DNA of 64,000 nucleotides. It comes from Sandaracinobacteroides sayramensis. GTDB taxonomy: Bacteria; Pseudomonadota; Alphaproteobacteria; Sphingomonadales; Sphingomonadaceae. The notes under the pieces were generated by a model. It ran no database searches. It was not told the origin of the DNA and saw only the letters and a program-made list of their open reading frames with translations. The stretch spans positions 472,739 through 536,738 of the forward strand of contig NZ_JAKLSQ010000001.1 of NCBI RefSeq assembly GCF_022014495.1, read 5' to 3'. Both the position numbers and the translations under genes were made by a program. Below, one piece after another: positions 1 through 11,168 of the stretch (positions are counted from its first letter, which is position 1; each line of letters starts with the position of its first letter).

Positions 1-72
1 CCCGGGCCGGGCCATGAAGACGGCAATGGGCAAAACGGCTCCGCACTGGCGCCGGGCGACGCGAACGACTAG
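1..72 (+). CDS. C-terminal tail of a truncated gene, possibly scpB
   Basis: An open frame runs from the window edge to a TAG at 70-72 and encodes a 23-residue Gly/Asp/Asn-rich tail ending in DAND. It lies 47 bases before the tatA start, on the same strand. In many alphaproteobacteria the gene before tatA is scpB (chromosome segregation and condensation protein B), whose C-terminus is often disordered. The scpB name is inference from gene order only; nothing in the tail is diagnostic. Confidence 0.35.
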   Translation, partial: PGPGHEDGNGQNGSALAPGDAND

Positions 73-119
73 ATGAGGCAGGGTCCGGGCCACGCAAGGC
101 CCCCAGAGGAGTGAACATC

Positions 120-368
120 ATGGGCAGCATGAGCATCTGGCACTGGGTCATCGTCGCCCTCGTCGTGCTCCTGCTCTTCGGCAAGGGCCGCATCTCCGAG
201 ATGATGGGCGACCTCGCCAAGGGCATCAAATCCTTCAAGAAGGGCCTGGCGGACGAGGAAAACGCCCCTTCTGCTCCGGCTGCGTCCACCCCGGCCGCGC
301 CGCCGGCGCAGGTCACGCAGCAGCAGGCCCCCACCCCCACGGCAACGCCGGACCAGGCGCCGCGCTGA
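120..368 (+). CDS. tatA: Sec-independent protein translocase subunit TatA
   Basis: Small inner-membrane subunit that multimerises to form the protein-conducting part of the twin-arginine translocase, which exports folded proteins. The 82-residue product has one N-terminal membrane helix (about residues 5-22, rich in Ile/Val/Leu), then [23 protein letters not shown], the classic TatA hinge and amphipathic helix, and an Ala/Pro/Thr-rich polar tail. The ATG at 120 is preferred over the in-frame GTG at 111 because AGAGGA at 105-110 is spaced 9 bases from it but abuts the GTG. It is the first gene of tatABC. Likely Tat substrates in the window are the PhoD and kelch proteins. Confidence 0.95.
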   Translation: MGSMSIWHWVIVALVVLLLFGKGRISEMMGDLAKGIKSFKKGLADEENAPSAPAASTPAAPPAQVTQQQAPTPTATPDQAPR

Positions 369-402
369 GGCGCCGGCGCCCGCTCGCTGAAGGCCGGAAA
401 CC

Positions 403-756
403 ATGTTCGAGATCGGCGCAACCGAACTCCTGCTGATCGCCGTCGTCGCGCTCATCGTCATCGGCCCGAAGGAGCTGCCGAACGCGCTGCGCACGGTCGG
501 CCGCTACACGGGCAAGGCCCGCGCCATGACGCGCCATCTGCGCTCCGGCTTCGACGAGATGATGCGCCAGGCCGAACTGGAGGAAATGGAAAAGCAGTGG
601 GCCGAGCACAACCGCAAGATCATGGCGGAAACCCCCTTCGCCGAAACTGAAAACCCCCTCTCCCCTCATGGGGGGAGGGCCGGGGAGGGGGGTGGGGCCA
701 CCCCCACAGACCCCTCCGCCGAAAGTCCCCCACCCTCCGAACGCCCGCTGCCATGA
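403..756 (+). CDS. tatB: Sec-independent protein translocase subunit TatB
   Basis: TatB partners TatC to form the receptor for twin-arginine signal peptides. The 117-residue protein starts MFEIGATELLLIAVVALIVIGPKELP, with the conserved Glu before the membrane helix and the GPKELP hinge, followed by an amphipathic helix and a charged region to about residue 82. The remaining C-terminus (Pro/Gly/Ser-rich) is encoded by a G/C-run palindrome resembling intergenic repeats elsewhere in the window, so it probably arose by repeat insertion. The stop overlaps the tatC start as ATGA at 753-756, indicating translational coupling. Confidence 0.94.
   Translation: MFEIGATELLLIAVVALIVIGPKELPNALRTVGRYTGKARAMTRHLRSGFDEMMRQAELEEMEKQWAEHNRKIMAETPFAETENPLSPHGGRAGEGGGATPTDPSAESPPPSERPLP
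650..711 (+). repeat. G/C-run palindromic repeat (type C) inside tatB
   Basis: The stretch has a C-run arm (CCCTCTCCCC), a short TCA-like loop, a G-run arm and then a GGGGTGGGG-like tail. The same arm-loop-arm-tail layout occurs between genes at 9858, 14388 and 42948. Here it is read in frame and gives a Gly/Pro-rich segment of TatB. This copy is the most divergent of the four. Confidence 0.6.
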
Positions 757-1541
757 AGGACATAGACGACAGCAAGGCCCCGCTCCTCGATCACCTGATC
801 GAGCTGCGCACCCGCCTGCTCTGGTCGGTGGGCGCGATCCTCATCGCCTTCTTCCTCTGCTTTGCCTTCGCGCAGGAGATTTTCGCCCTCCTCGTGCGCC
901 CCCTCGCCGCCGCCGGGCAGGACAGGGTGATCTTCACCCAGGTGTTCGAGGCTTTCTTCGTGCAGGTCCGCGTCGCCTTCTTCGGCGCGCTGATGCTCAG
1001 CTTCCCGGTGGTCGCCACCCAGCTCTGGCGCTTCGTGGCGCCGGGCCTCTACCGGCAGGAGAAGCAGGCGCTCGCCCCCTTCCTCGCCGCCACCCCCTTC
1101 CTCTTCGCGCTGGGCGCCTGCTTCGCCTATTTCGTCGCCATCCCGACGGCGCTCAAATTCCTGCTCGGCTTCCAGGGCGACCTCGGCAACAGCGGCGTCA
1201 GCCAGGAGGCGCTGCCCTCCGTCGGGCAGTATCTCAGCTTCATCATGCAGTTCCTCTTCGCCTTCGGGGTGGCCTTCCTGCTGCCGGTGCTGCTGATGCT
1301 GCTGAACCGCGCCGGCATCGTCACCCGCGAGCAGTTGCTCGGCTTCCGCCGCTATTTCATCGTCGCCGCCTTCATCATCGCCGCCATCTTCACCCCGCCC
1401 GATGTCGTCTCGCAACTGCTGCTCGCGGTGCCGCTGATCATCCTCTACGAAATCAGCCTGATCGCCATCCGCCTCACCGACCGCCGCAAGCCGGCGGAGG
1501 AAACCGCCCTCGCCGCCACCGAGGAAAAACCCGCCGAATAG
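753..1541 (+). CDS. tatC: Sec-independent protein translocase subunit TatC
   Basis: Polytopic core of the twin-arginine translocase that recognises the RR signal peptide. The 262-residue product begins with the conserved cytoplasmic segment LLDHLIELRTRLL, and has six predicted membrane spans (first about residues 25-45, last two near 190-235) and the FTPPDVVSQ loop before the final helices. A charged Lys/Glu/Ala tail follows residue 240. It overlaps tatB by four bases and is followed 19 bases later by the dehydrogenase gene. Confidence 0.96.
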   Translation: MKDIDDSKAPLLDHLIELRTRLLWSVGAILIAFFLCFAFAQEIFALLVRPLAAAGQDRVIFTQVFEAFFVQVRVAFFGALMLSFPVVATQLWRFVAPGLYRQEKQALAPFLAATPFLFALGACFAYFVAIPTALKFLLGFQGDLGNSGVSQEALPSVGQYLSFIMQFLFAFGVAFLLPVLLMLLNRAGIVTREQLLGFRRYFIVAAFIIAAIFTPPDVVSQLLLAVPLIILYEISLIAIRLTDRRKPAEETALAATEEKPAE

Positions 1542-1560
1542 CGCCTTCAGGAGAGTGAAG

Positions 1561-3006
1561 ATGCCCCTCCCGCTCGATCGCCCGGACCTGCTGCGCGGCG
1601 CCAATCGCATCGCCGGCCGCTGGATCGAAGCCGGCGGCGACGGCATCCCGGTCACCAACCCGGCCACCGGCGAAACGCTCGCCCACGTCCCCCGCTCCGG
1701 CCGCGCGCAGGCCGCAGAGGCCATCGCCGCTGCCGAGGACGCCATGCCGCAATGGGCCGCCCTCACCGCGAAGGCCCGCGCCACGGTTCTGCGCCGCTGG
1801 TTCGAGGCGATCATGGCCAACCAGGCCGACCTCGCCGCCATCATGACGGCGGAGCAGGGCAAGCCGCTCGCCGAATCCATGGGCGAGATCGCCTACGCCG
1901 CCAGCTTCATCGAATGGTTCGCCGAGGAGGGAAAGCGCGCCTATGGCGACGTCATCCCCGCACATGCGGCGGACCGGCGGATCCTCGTCCTGAAGCAGCC
2001 CGTCGGAGTCGCGGCCGCCATCACGCCGTGGAACTTCCCGGCGGCGATGATCACCCGCAAGGCCGGCCCGGCGCTCGCCGCCGGCTGCCCGATGGTGGTG
2101 AAGCCGGCCACCGCCACGCCCTTGTCGGCCATCGCCCTCGCCATCCTCGCCGAGGAGGCCGGCCTCGACCCGCGCCTGCTCTCGGTCATCACCGGCAGCG
2201 CCTCGGCGATCGCCGCCGAATTCACCTCGAACCCGGCGGTGCGCAAGCTCAGCTTCACCGGCAGCACGGAAATCGGCAAGCAACTCTACGCCGCCGCCGC
2301 GCAGAATGTGCAGAAGATCAGCCTGGAACTCGGCGGCAACGCCCCCTTCATCGTGCTCGACGACGCCGACCTCGACGCGGCGGTCGAAGGCGCCATCCAG
2401 TCGAAATTCCGCAACGCCGGCCAGACCTGCGTCTGCGCCAACCGCATCTACGCCCAGAGCGGCATCCACGACGCCTTCGTCGAGAAGCTTGCCGCCCGCA
2501 TCGCCCGGCTGAAGATCGGCAACGGCGCCGAGCCGGGCGTCGACATCGGCCCGTTGATCGACATGGCCGCCGTCGAAAAGACCGAGGAGCATATCGCCGA
2601 CGCCGTGTCGAAGGGCGCGAAGCTCGTCGGCGGCGGCGAAAGACAGGGCGGCACCTTCCTCTCGCCCGCCCTCCTCACCGGGGTGACCGCCGAAATGGCG
2701 GTCGCAACGGAGGAAACCTTCGGCCCGCTCGCCCCGGTCTTCCGCTTCGAAACCGACGAGGAGGCGATCGCCGCCGCCAACGCCACCCGCTTCGGCCTCG
2801 CCGCCTATTTCTACGGGCAGAATCTCGGCCGCGTCGTCCGCCTCGCCGAGCGGCTGGAATATGGAATCGTCGGAATCAACAGCGGCCTCATCAGCACGGA
2901 AGTGGCGCCGTTCGGCGGGATCAAGGAATCCGGGATCGGCCGCGAAGGCTCCCGCTATGGCCTCGACGAGTATCTGGAAACAAAATATCTCTGCATCGGT
3001 ATCTAG
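1561..3006 (+). CDS. gabD: NAD(P)-dependent succinate-semialdehyde dehydrogenase (GabD-like)
   Basis: Aldehyde dehydrogenase superfamily enzyme of 481 residues, probably oxidising succinate semialdehyde to succinate in GABA/polyamine breakdown. Visible motifs are the TPWNFP cofactor-site motif near residue 160, FTGSTEIGK, the general-base Glu256 in LELGGN and the nucleophile Cys290 in NAGQTCVCANR, at positions matching GabD. The C-terminal GIKESGIGREGS stretch is typical of this subfamily. The start at ATG 1561 has AGGAGA six bases upstream; an in-frame GTG at 1555 abuts that site and is less likely. Its tail overlaps the opposing flippase gene by four bases. The exact aldehyde substrate cannot be proved from sequence. 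Confidence 0.85.
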   Translation: MPLPLDRPDLLRGANRIAGRWIEAGGDGIPVTNPATGETLAHVPRSGRAQAAEAIAAAEDAMPQWAALTAKARATVLRRWFEAIMANQADLAAIMTAEQGKPLAESMGEIAYAASFIEWFAEEGKRAYGDVIPAHAADRRILVLKQPVGVAAAITPWNFPAAMITRKAGPALAAGCPMVVKPATATPLSAIALAILAEEAGLDPRLLSVITGSASAIAAEFTSNPAVRKLSFTGSTEIGKQLYAAAAQNVQKISLELGGNAPFIVLDDADLDAAVEGAIQSKFRNAGQTCVCANRIYAQSGIHDAFVEKLAARIARLKIGNGAEPGVDIGPLIDMAAVEKTEEHIADAVSKGAKLVGGGERQGGTFLSPALLTGVTAEMAVATEETFGPLAPVFRFETDEEAIAAANATRFGLAAYFYGQNLGRVVRLAERLEYGIVGINSGLISTEVAPFGGIKESGIGREGSRYGLDEYLETKYLCIGI

Positions 3007-4454
3007 CCGCGCCGCCGGAACAAGGCCCGATCCTCCGCGCGGAAGCCGAATTTCCAGATCGCCGCCCCGAACAGCAGCAGCACCCCCGGAATGGCGACGA
3101 CCATCTGCGGCAGCTCCGGCAAGGCCCGCGCGGCATAGCCGAAGGCAAAGGCGAGGGCACCGGCCGCCAGCAGGCTCCAGCGCCACATGCCCACATCCGC
3201 CCCCAGCACCCGCCCCAGCACGACCTGCCGGACGATCGCCGCCGCGACCAGCCCCAGCAACAGCGCGCCCGCCGCCCCCTCGCCGCCGAAGGCGGGGATC
3301 AGAAGCAGGCTCAGAACCGCCTGCAGCAGCAGCCCGCCGACGGCGATCACCAGATTGAAGCGCGGCCGCGCATAGATCAGGCCCATTTCGGAAACGCTGC
3401 TGGTGGCCGCCGCCAGCTCCGCCGTCAGCAGCAGCGCCATCACCGCCGCGCCCACCGCGAACTCCGGCCCGAACAGCCCCATCACTCCCTCGCCCGGCAG
3501 GCCCAGCGCCAGCACCACGGGAATCTGGAAGGCCAGCACCCAGAAGCCCACCTGCCGGATGTGGGCGGCGGCCTCCGCCGGCCGCCCGGCCTTCAGGGCG
3601 GTGGACAGCATCGGCGCCAGAATCGGGTCGAAGCTCACGCGGATCTTCCCGGCCAGCGTCGCCACCTGCTGCGCCACATAATAGATGCCCACCATCTCGG
3701 CGCCGGCAAATCGTCCCAGCAGGAACACATCCAGCCGCCGGATCGACCATTCCACCAGATCGGCCCCGGCCAGAGGCAGGTTCCGCGACGCCATCCCCCA
3801 CATCCGCCCGAAGGAAGGCCGCCAGCCTTGCACCGGCCCGAACAGACGCAACGCCGGCCAGAGCGAGGCGGCGCAAGCCGCCAGCATCGAAAGCGCATAG
3901 GCGATCAGCAAGCCGTCCCGCTGCCAGGCGGTGAAGGCCAGCGCCGTCGCGGCGATGGTCAGCACCCAGGGCTCGACCAGAGACCGGGCGCGCACCGCCA
4001 CATCGATCCGGTGCCGAAAGGCGAGGCCCGAAAGCGCCACATCGCTCATCACCGCCGCCGGCACCACCAGCGCCAGCCAGCGCTCGCCGCCGCGCACCTC
4101 GCCGCCGGGCAGCATCAGCCCCGGCACCAGCATCAGCACGCCGGCCCCCAGCAGCGCCAGAAGCAGGGTCAGCAGCAGCCCGTCGGCCAGCACATGCGTC
4201 TGCGGGCGCCCGCCATGCGCCATTTCCGAGGCCAGCCCCCGCTTCAGCCCCAGGGTGGCGATCGCCGCCACGAACTCCACCACCATCGTCGCATAGGCGA
4301 AACGCCCAAGCTCCTCGGCGCCGTAGAGCCGCGCGGCCAGCACCAGGAACGGCAGCCGGGCGCCAAGCCGCAACAGGAAACCCGCGAAATTCGTGCGCCC
4401 GCCCTTCGCCAGCGCCTGCACGGCGGTCCTGCGGCTCTCCTCCGTCTCACCCAT
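3003..4454 (-). CDS. Polysaccharide biosynthesis flippase (Wzx/MATE-like)
   Basis: A 483-residue integral membrane protein with about 12-14 hydrophobic segments spread along its whole length. It matches the oligosaccharide flippase family, which moves lipid-linked sugar units across the inner membrane. Supporting features are the N-terminal GRTNFAGFLLRLGARLPFL segment, the RRLDVFLLGRFAG motif near residue 235 (typical RxDxxxLG of the family) and the central YYVAQQVATLAGKIR segment. No glycosyltransferase or polymerase lies next to it, so the polymer it serves is unknown. It converges on the gabD-like gene with a four-base overlap and diverges from the MFS gene at 4568. Confidence 0.82.
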   Translation of the reverse strand: MGETEESRRTAVQALAKGGRTNFAGFLLRLGARLPFLVLAARLYGAEELGRFAYATMVVEFVAAIATLGLKRGLASEMAHGGRPQTHVLADGLLLTLLLALLGAGVLMLVPGLMLPGGEVRGGERWLALVVPAAVMSDVALSGLAFRHRIDVAVRARSLVEPWVLTIAATALAFTAWQRDGLLIAYALSMLAACAASLWPALRLFGPVQGWRPSFGRMWGMASRNLPLAGADLVEWSIRRLDVFLLGRFAGAEMVGIYYVAQQVATLAGKIRVSFDPILAPMLSTALKAGRPAEAAAHIRQVGFWVLAFQIPVVLALGLPGEGVMGLFGPEFAVGAAVMALLLTAELAAATSSVSEMGLIYARPRFNLVIAVGGLLLQAVLSLLLIPAFGGEGAAGALLLGLVAAAIVRQVVLGRVLGADVGMWRWSLLAAGALAFAFGYAARALPELPQMVVAIPGVLLLFGAAIWKFGFRAEDRALFRRRG

Positions 4455-4567
4455 CGACAGGCCCCTAGAGCAAACCCCCTGCCTCCCACAACTGATCGGT
4501 ATCGCGCCCTAGCCTCGGCCCATCCTTTTCGGCACAATCGACGGGGAGAGAGAGTGGAAAGGTCAGC

Positions 4568-5914
4568 ATGCGGGTAAGGCTCAAGCATCTGCTCGCATGG
4601 TGCGGGCCATGTCTGCCGATTTCGGCGCTCGGCCTGCCGCTGGTCGTCTACCTTCCCCCGCATTACGCCGGCACGCTGGGGCTTCCGCTCGCCACCGTCG
4701 GCTTCATCTTCGCCTTCGTGCGAATCATCGACATCCCCATAGACCCGCTGCTCGGCGCGTGGATGGACGGCACCCGCAGCCGCATCGGCCAGTTCCGCCC
4801 CTGGATTCTCGGCGGCGGCTTCGTGCTGGCGGCCGGCGTCTGGCTCCTCTTCATGGCCAGGCCCGGAGTCACCGCGACCATGGCGTTCCTCAGCCTGCTG
4901 CTGCTCTACATCGGCTGGTCGATGGTCTATCTGGCGCAGACGGCCTGGGGCTCCCGCCTCTCGCCCGACTATACCGAGCGCACCCGCATCTTCGGCTTCT
5001 GGACGGCGGCCAACGCCTTCGCCACGCTGCTGGTGCTGCTGATCCCGCCGGCGATCGCCTTCTTCGGCCTGGCGGGCGGCCCCTCCTCCAGCGTCCACGC
5101 CATGGGCTGGTTCGTGCTGGCGCTCATCCCGCTCACGGTCGCCGCCGCCATCACCCTCGTCCCCGAAGGCGAAGCCGCCGGCCCGCAGCACCGCATCCGC
5201 TTCGCCGACGTCCGCCGCGTCATGGCGGACAGGCGGATGCAGCTCCTCCTGCTGGGGGACCTGCTGCTTTCCGTCGTGCCCGGAATCACCGGCGCCCTCT
5301 TCCTCTTCTTCTTCACCGCCGCGCGCGCGATTCCCGCCGGCACGGCCTCCGCCCTGCTGCTCGGCTATTTCCTCGCCGGCCTTCTGGCCGCCCCGCTCTG
5401 GGTGAAGGGCGCGTCGCGCTTCGGCAAGCACCGCATGGCGGCGCTGGCCGGCTTCTGGCTGGGCGCCGCCCAGCTCGGGGTATGGGCGATCCCGGAAGGC
5501 GCGATCGCGCTCACCGCGCTCGCCTTCCTGCTGGCCGGAGCGCCGATTTCAGCCCCTCCCTTCCTGCTGCGCGCGATGCTGGCCGATCTGACGGACGCGC
5601 AGGAGCTCGACCGCCGCCGGAGCGGCGACATGGCGGCCGACACCACCGGCCTCAACTATGCGCTGCTCACCGCCACGCAGAAACTGGGCTATGCCATCCC
5701 AGTAGGCCTCACCTATCCGATCCTCGGCCTCATCGGCTTCGACCCGACGCCGGGCGCCAGCAACGGCCCGTCGGCGATCGCCGGCCTCACCGCCCTCTAT
5801 GTCGGCCCACCCTTCCTGCTCGGGGCGCTCGCCGCCTGGCTGATCTGGCGCTGGCCGATCACCGCCGAGGTGCACGCCCGGATCCGCGCCGAGCTTCAGG
5901 AAACCCAACCCTGA
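4568..5914 (+). CDS. MFS transporter of the glycoside-pentoside-hexuronide (GPH) type
   Basis: A 448-residue polytopic protein with about 12 membrane segments in two halves. The first half carries DPLLGAWMDGTRSRIGQFRPWI, the signature loop of the GPH/MelB symporter family (D-P-x-x-G-x-x-D-x-T-x-x-R-G/x-R-P). A second-half cytoplasmic motif near residue 340, DLTDAQELDRRRSGDM, is also characteristic. Such proteins co-transport sugars or glycosides with cations, but the substrate is not evident and no glycosidase lies beside it. The start ATG follows a purine-rich stretch (GGGGAGAGAGAGTGGAAAGG). Its stop is 17 bases from the end of the convergent GGDEF gene. Confidence 0.85.
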   Translation: MRVRLKHLLAWCGPCLPISALGLPLVVYLPPHYAGTLGLPLATVGFIFAFVRIIDIPIDPLLGAWMDGTRSRIGQFRPWILGGGFVLAAGVWLLFMARPGVTATMAFLSLLLLYIGWSMVYLAQTAWGSRLSPDYTERTRIFGFWTAANAFATLLVLLIPPAIAFFGLAGGPSSSVHAMGWFVLALIPLTVAAAITLVPEGEAAGPQHRIRFADVRRVMADRRMQLLLLGDLLLSVVPGITGALFLFFFTAARAIPAGTASALLLGYFLAGLLAAPLWVKGASRFGKHRMAALAGFWLGAAQLGVWAIPEGAIALTALAFLLAGAPISAPPFLLRAMLADLTDAQELDRRRSGDMAADTTGLNYALLTATQKLGYAIPVGLTYPILGLIGFDPTPGASNGPSAIAGLTALYVGPPFLLGALAAWLIWRWPITAEVHARIRAELQETQP

Positions 5915-5931
5915 CGGCATAATCGCTTGCC

Positions 5932-7023
5932 CTAACCGGCCGACCGCTCGGGCAGCACCCGGTCCCGCCCGGCCCGCTTCGCGGCGTAGAGCGCGGCATC
6001 GGCGCGGTCGATCAGGCTTTCCGGGCTGTCGCCCGCGCGCAACTGCGCCACACCGGCGGAAAAGCTGATTCGCCCCAGGCTCACCCCGTCGTCCGCCCGC
6101 CGCAACAGCTGCCGCGCCAGGATCGCCCGGCTGCCGTCCAGCGCGGCCGCCGCCTCGGCCAGAGTCAATCCGGGCAGCGCCACCAGAAACTCCTCGCCGC
6201 CATGGCGCCCGGCAAAGGCCCGCTCGCCCGCCGTCCGCCGCGCGCAGCCCTGCAGATGCCCGCCGACGCAGCGCAGCACCTCGTCGCCGATGGCGTGGCC
6301 CCACAGGTCGTTCACCCGCTTGAAATGGTCCACATCCACCAGCCCCACCGCCAGCGGCACCCCCTCGCGCAACGCCCGCGCCTGCGCCCGCTTCAGCGCC
6401 TCCAGAAGCCCGCGCCGGTTCAGGAGCCCGGTCAGCGGATCGGTCCGCGCCGTCCGCTCGGCGCTTTCCAGCCGGTCCAGCAGGCGGCCGGTCTCCAGCC
6501 GGGTTTCCTTCATATCGGCTTCCAGCCGCCGGTTCACCGCCATCATCTGCGCATTGGCGCGCCGCAGCCGCTGCACCATGTCCGCCAGCTCATGCGCGGT
6601 GCGGCTCACGCGCAGCGCCTCGTCCTCGGCGGCAATGGCGGCGTCATAGGCGCGAAGGTCGCTGTGGCCCCGGTCCAGCCGTTCCGCCAGCAGCACGGCG
6701 CTTTCCTGCGCCGCCTCCACCAGCGCCAGCAATTCCGCGCCGGCGATATCGCCCAGATGCGCGCGCCGCAGCGCCTTCACCTGCTCCGGCCCCAGCTCTC
6801 CCGCCAGCAAGGCCCGCTCCACCCCCCGGCAAAGCGCGGCATCGGCGCCCCCCACATGCAGGTAGAGCAGCTCATAGGTCTCCGGCTCGGGCGCCAGCCC
6901 GGTCCGCAGCAGCAAGTCCCGCACCGCGTCGAATCGCAACAACTCCGGATGTGGCCCGGCATGATCCCGAGCCCCGGCCTCGCGCACGGCCTGCAACTGG
7001 CCCGTCTGTTCCATGCCCTGCAC
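5932..7023 (-). CDS. GGDEF-domain diguanylate cyclase
   Basis: Likely makes cyclic di-GMP. The C-terminal domain from about residue 190 has DPLTGLLNRRG at its start, the VDVDHFKRVND metal-binding segment and the GGEEF active-site motif near residues 275-279. The inhibitory RxxD site normally five residues before GGEEF is absent, so feedback inhibition is not expected. The N-terminal ~190 residues have no membrane span and no recognised sensor domain; they include a likely coiled coil (about 145-190) leading into the cyclase. The frame begins with GTG at 7023, and an ATG three codons later (7014) is an equally plausible start. It converges with the MFS gene and diverges from acnA. Confidence 0.88.
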   Translation of the reverse strand: MQGMEQTGQLQAVREAGARDHAGPHPELLRFDAVRDLLLRTGLAPEPETYELLYLHVGGADAALCRGVERALLAGELGPEQVKALRRAHLGDIAGAELLALVEAAQESAVLLAERLDRGHSDLRAYDAAIAAEDEALRVSRTAHELADMVQRLRRANAQMMAVNRRLEADMKETRLETGRLLDRLESAERTARTDPLTGLLNRRGLLEALKRAQARALREGVPLAVGLVDVDHFKRVNDLWGHAIGDEVLRCVGGHLQGCARRTAGERAFAGRHGGEEFLVALPGLTLAEAAAALDGSRAILARQLLRRADDGVSLGRISFSAGVAQLRAGDSPESLIDRADAALYAAKRAGRDRVLPERSAG

Positions 7024-7169
7024 CTCATCCTTCGGCGGCTCTGTCCGGATAACGGCCGGCTCAGGGCGCCTTTAGACCCCTACGAAAGGCCGGGGGCGCT
7101 TGCCGCCTGCGATAGGTCGTTCTAGGACGGCCCCGCATTGCACGGAATCTGGATACGAGGATCTGAAGA

Positions 7170-9854
<2,685 letters not shown>

Positions 9855-9857
9855 CGA

Positions 9858-9905
9858 AGAACCCCTCCTGCAGGGGAGGGGCAGAGGGGTGGTGGCGTCC
9901 CGCCA
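9858..9905 (+). repeat. Type C palindromic repeat after acnA
   Basis: Immediately behind the acnA stop lies ACCCCTCCTGCAGGGGAGGGG followed by a G-rich tail ending in GTGGCGTCCC. The arms pair around a TGCA centre. It is the same family as the copies at 14388 and 42948. Confidence 0.75.
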
Positions 9906-9944
9906 GCGCAACGACACGGCAAAAACAGAACGGGCGAAAACAGG

Positions 9945-9982
9945 ACGAGCGCGGAGGGACTTCCCCCGCGCCCGTCTTTTTT
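9945..9982 (+). terminator. Rho-independent terminator of acnA
   Basis: Arms ACG(A)GCGCGG and CCGCGC(C)CGT form a hairpin around a loop containing AGGGACTTCCC, followed by TCTTTTTT at 9975-9982. This is the usual stem plus T-tract and it sits about 90 bases after the acnA stop. Confidence 0.75.
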
Positions 9983-10034
9983 CTAAAGCCCATTCACGCC
10001 ACCGCCACCCACCGGCCGGCAAGAGATTCCGCCG

Positions 10035-10820
10035 ATGCTCCGCCTCACCAGCCTGTCCCGCCCGGATCGGCGCCTTTCCGAAGGCGCCCGGCAACGCGCG
10101 GCGGGGCTGCTCGGCGTGGCGCTCATCCATCTGGCGCTCGCCATCCTCCTCCTCTCCCTCGCCCCGGCCGTCGTCCGCCAGAAGGTGGCGGAGATGGTGA
10201 TGTTCAGCGTCGACGTCGCCCCGGAAGCGCCAGAACCGGACGAGCCGGAAACCCCGATCGAAACCCCCGAACCCGCCGAAAGCCGGCCGCGCCCCGCGCC
10301 GCCCACCCCGCCGGAACCGCTCGACCAGCCGCAACCTCCACCCCCCGAGCGCCCCCGCGTCGAAATCCCGCTGGACCTGCCAACGCCCGTCCCGGAGGCA
10401 ACCCCACCCCCAGCCACAGCGCCAGCCCCGCCAGCGCCGATGTTCGGCCCCCCGGCCCCGCGCCGCAACGCGGCCGACACCGCCGACACCCCGCGCGTCG
10501 AAGGCTCAGGCCCCAATGGCGAGCCCCTCTACGCCGCCGCCTGGTACCGCGAACCCTATGACGACGAGCTGAAAGGCTATCTCTCCACCGCCCGAGGCCC
10601 CGGCTGGGGCCTGATCGCCTGCCGCACCGCCCCGGACTACCGAGTCGAAGATTGCGTGATCGTCGGCGAATATCCGAACGGCTCCGGCATCGCCCGCGCG
10701 GTCCAGGCCGCCGCCTGGCAATTCAAGGTCCGCCCGCCCCGGATCGCGGGCCGCTACAAAGTCGGCGAATGGGTGCAGATCCGCATCGACTACGGCACCG
10801 AGCCAAGACGGCGGGGATAG
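10035..10820 (+). CDS. TonB-like periplasm-spanning protein
   Basis: A 261-residue protein with a short basic N-terminus, one membrane helix (about residues 22-46), a long Pro/Glu-rich linker (about 60-145) and a compact C-terminal domain (about 160-258) containing two cysteines (IACR and EDCVI) and a hydrophobic strand pattern. This is the architecture of TonB/TolA-type energy transducers anchored in the inner membrane and reaching the outer membrane. No exbB/exbD or TonB-dependent receptor is adjacent, so the partner is unknown. It is not the canonical TolA, which lies at 18164. The stop is followed two bases later by composite repeat I. Confidence 0.6.
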   Translation: MLRLTSLSRPDRRLSEGARQRAAGLLGVALIHLALAILLLSLAPAVVRQKVAEMVMFSVDVAPEAPEPDEPETPIETPEPAESRPRPAPPTPPEPLDQPQPPPPERPRVEIPLDLPTPVPEATPPPATAPAPPAPMFGPPAPRRNAADTADTPRVEGSGPNGEPLYAAAWYREPYDDELKGYLSTARGPGWGLIACRTAPDYRVEDCVIVGEYPNGSGIARAVQAAAWQFKVRPPRIAGRYKVGEWVQIRIDYGTEPRRRG

Positions 10821-10822
10821 CG

Positions 10823-11146
10823 CCTCCGGCAGCCAGGGCTTTGCCCTGGACCCAGCAGGGGCGTGACGCCCCTGCACCCCCAATTCTCGACGCAGCGCCA
10901 AACCGGCCGAGCCGCTTAGGCAACCAACCTCCCATCCCGTCACCCCGGGCTTGACCCGGGGTCCAGCTTTCTGCCTCCACAGCCGCGCGCGCACCCGATT
11001 CGATTGCCTGCGGCGCTCGAACCAACCAGCGCCGCAGGCAGTAAACTATCGAATCAGCACAACCTCCCCGCAAACCCCGAGAACCGGGGGTGCAGGGGCG
11101 TCACGCCCCTGCTGGGTCCAGGGCAAAGCCCTAGCCGCCGGAGGCA
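10823..11146. repeat. Composite palindromic element I
   Basis: This 324-base element fills the gap between two convergent genes. Module A (10823-10889) consists of hairpin CCAGGGCTTTGCCCTGG, then GCAGGGGCGTGACGCCCCTGC, then a C-run and ATTCTC. It is followed by palindrome E (10939-10971, core CCCCGGGCTTGACCCGGGG), palindrome B (11001-11053, arms CCTGCGGCGCT and AGCGCCGCAGG) and an inverted module A (11079-11146). The same plan recurs at 14215, 32035 and 57932. It may act as a bidirectional terminator or mRNA stabiliser, or be a non-autonomous mobile element; the sequence alone does not decide. Confidence 0.85.
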
Positions 11147-11168
11147 GCCCCACCGTACCCCACCACCA

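Noticed and set aside
1474-3876. Long minus-strand frame opposite gabD
   Set aside because: Same reasons: shadow composition, no motif, and it overlaps two well-supported genes.
1752-4577. Long plus-strand open frame overlapping gabD and the flippase gene
   Set aside because: Its sequence is Arg/Pro/His/Gln-rich shadow sequence crossing two genes with strong family motifs in other frames.
10823-11146. Composite element I as an insertion sequence or CRISPR
   Set aside because: No transposase-like frame is inside any copy and no regular repeat-spacer series is present. A MITE-like origin remains possible.
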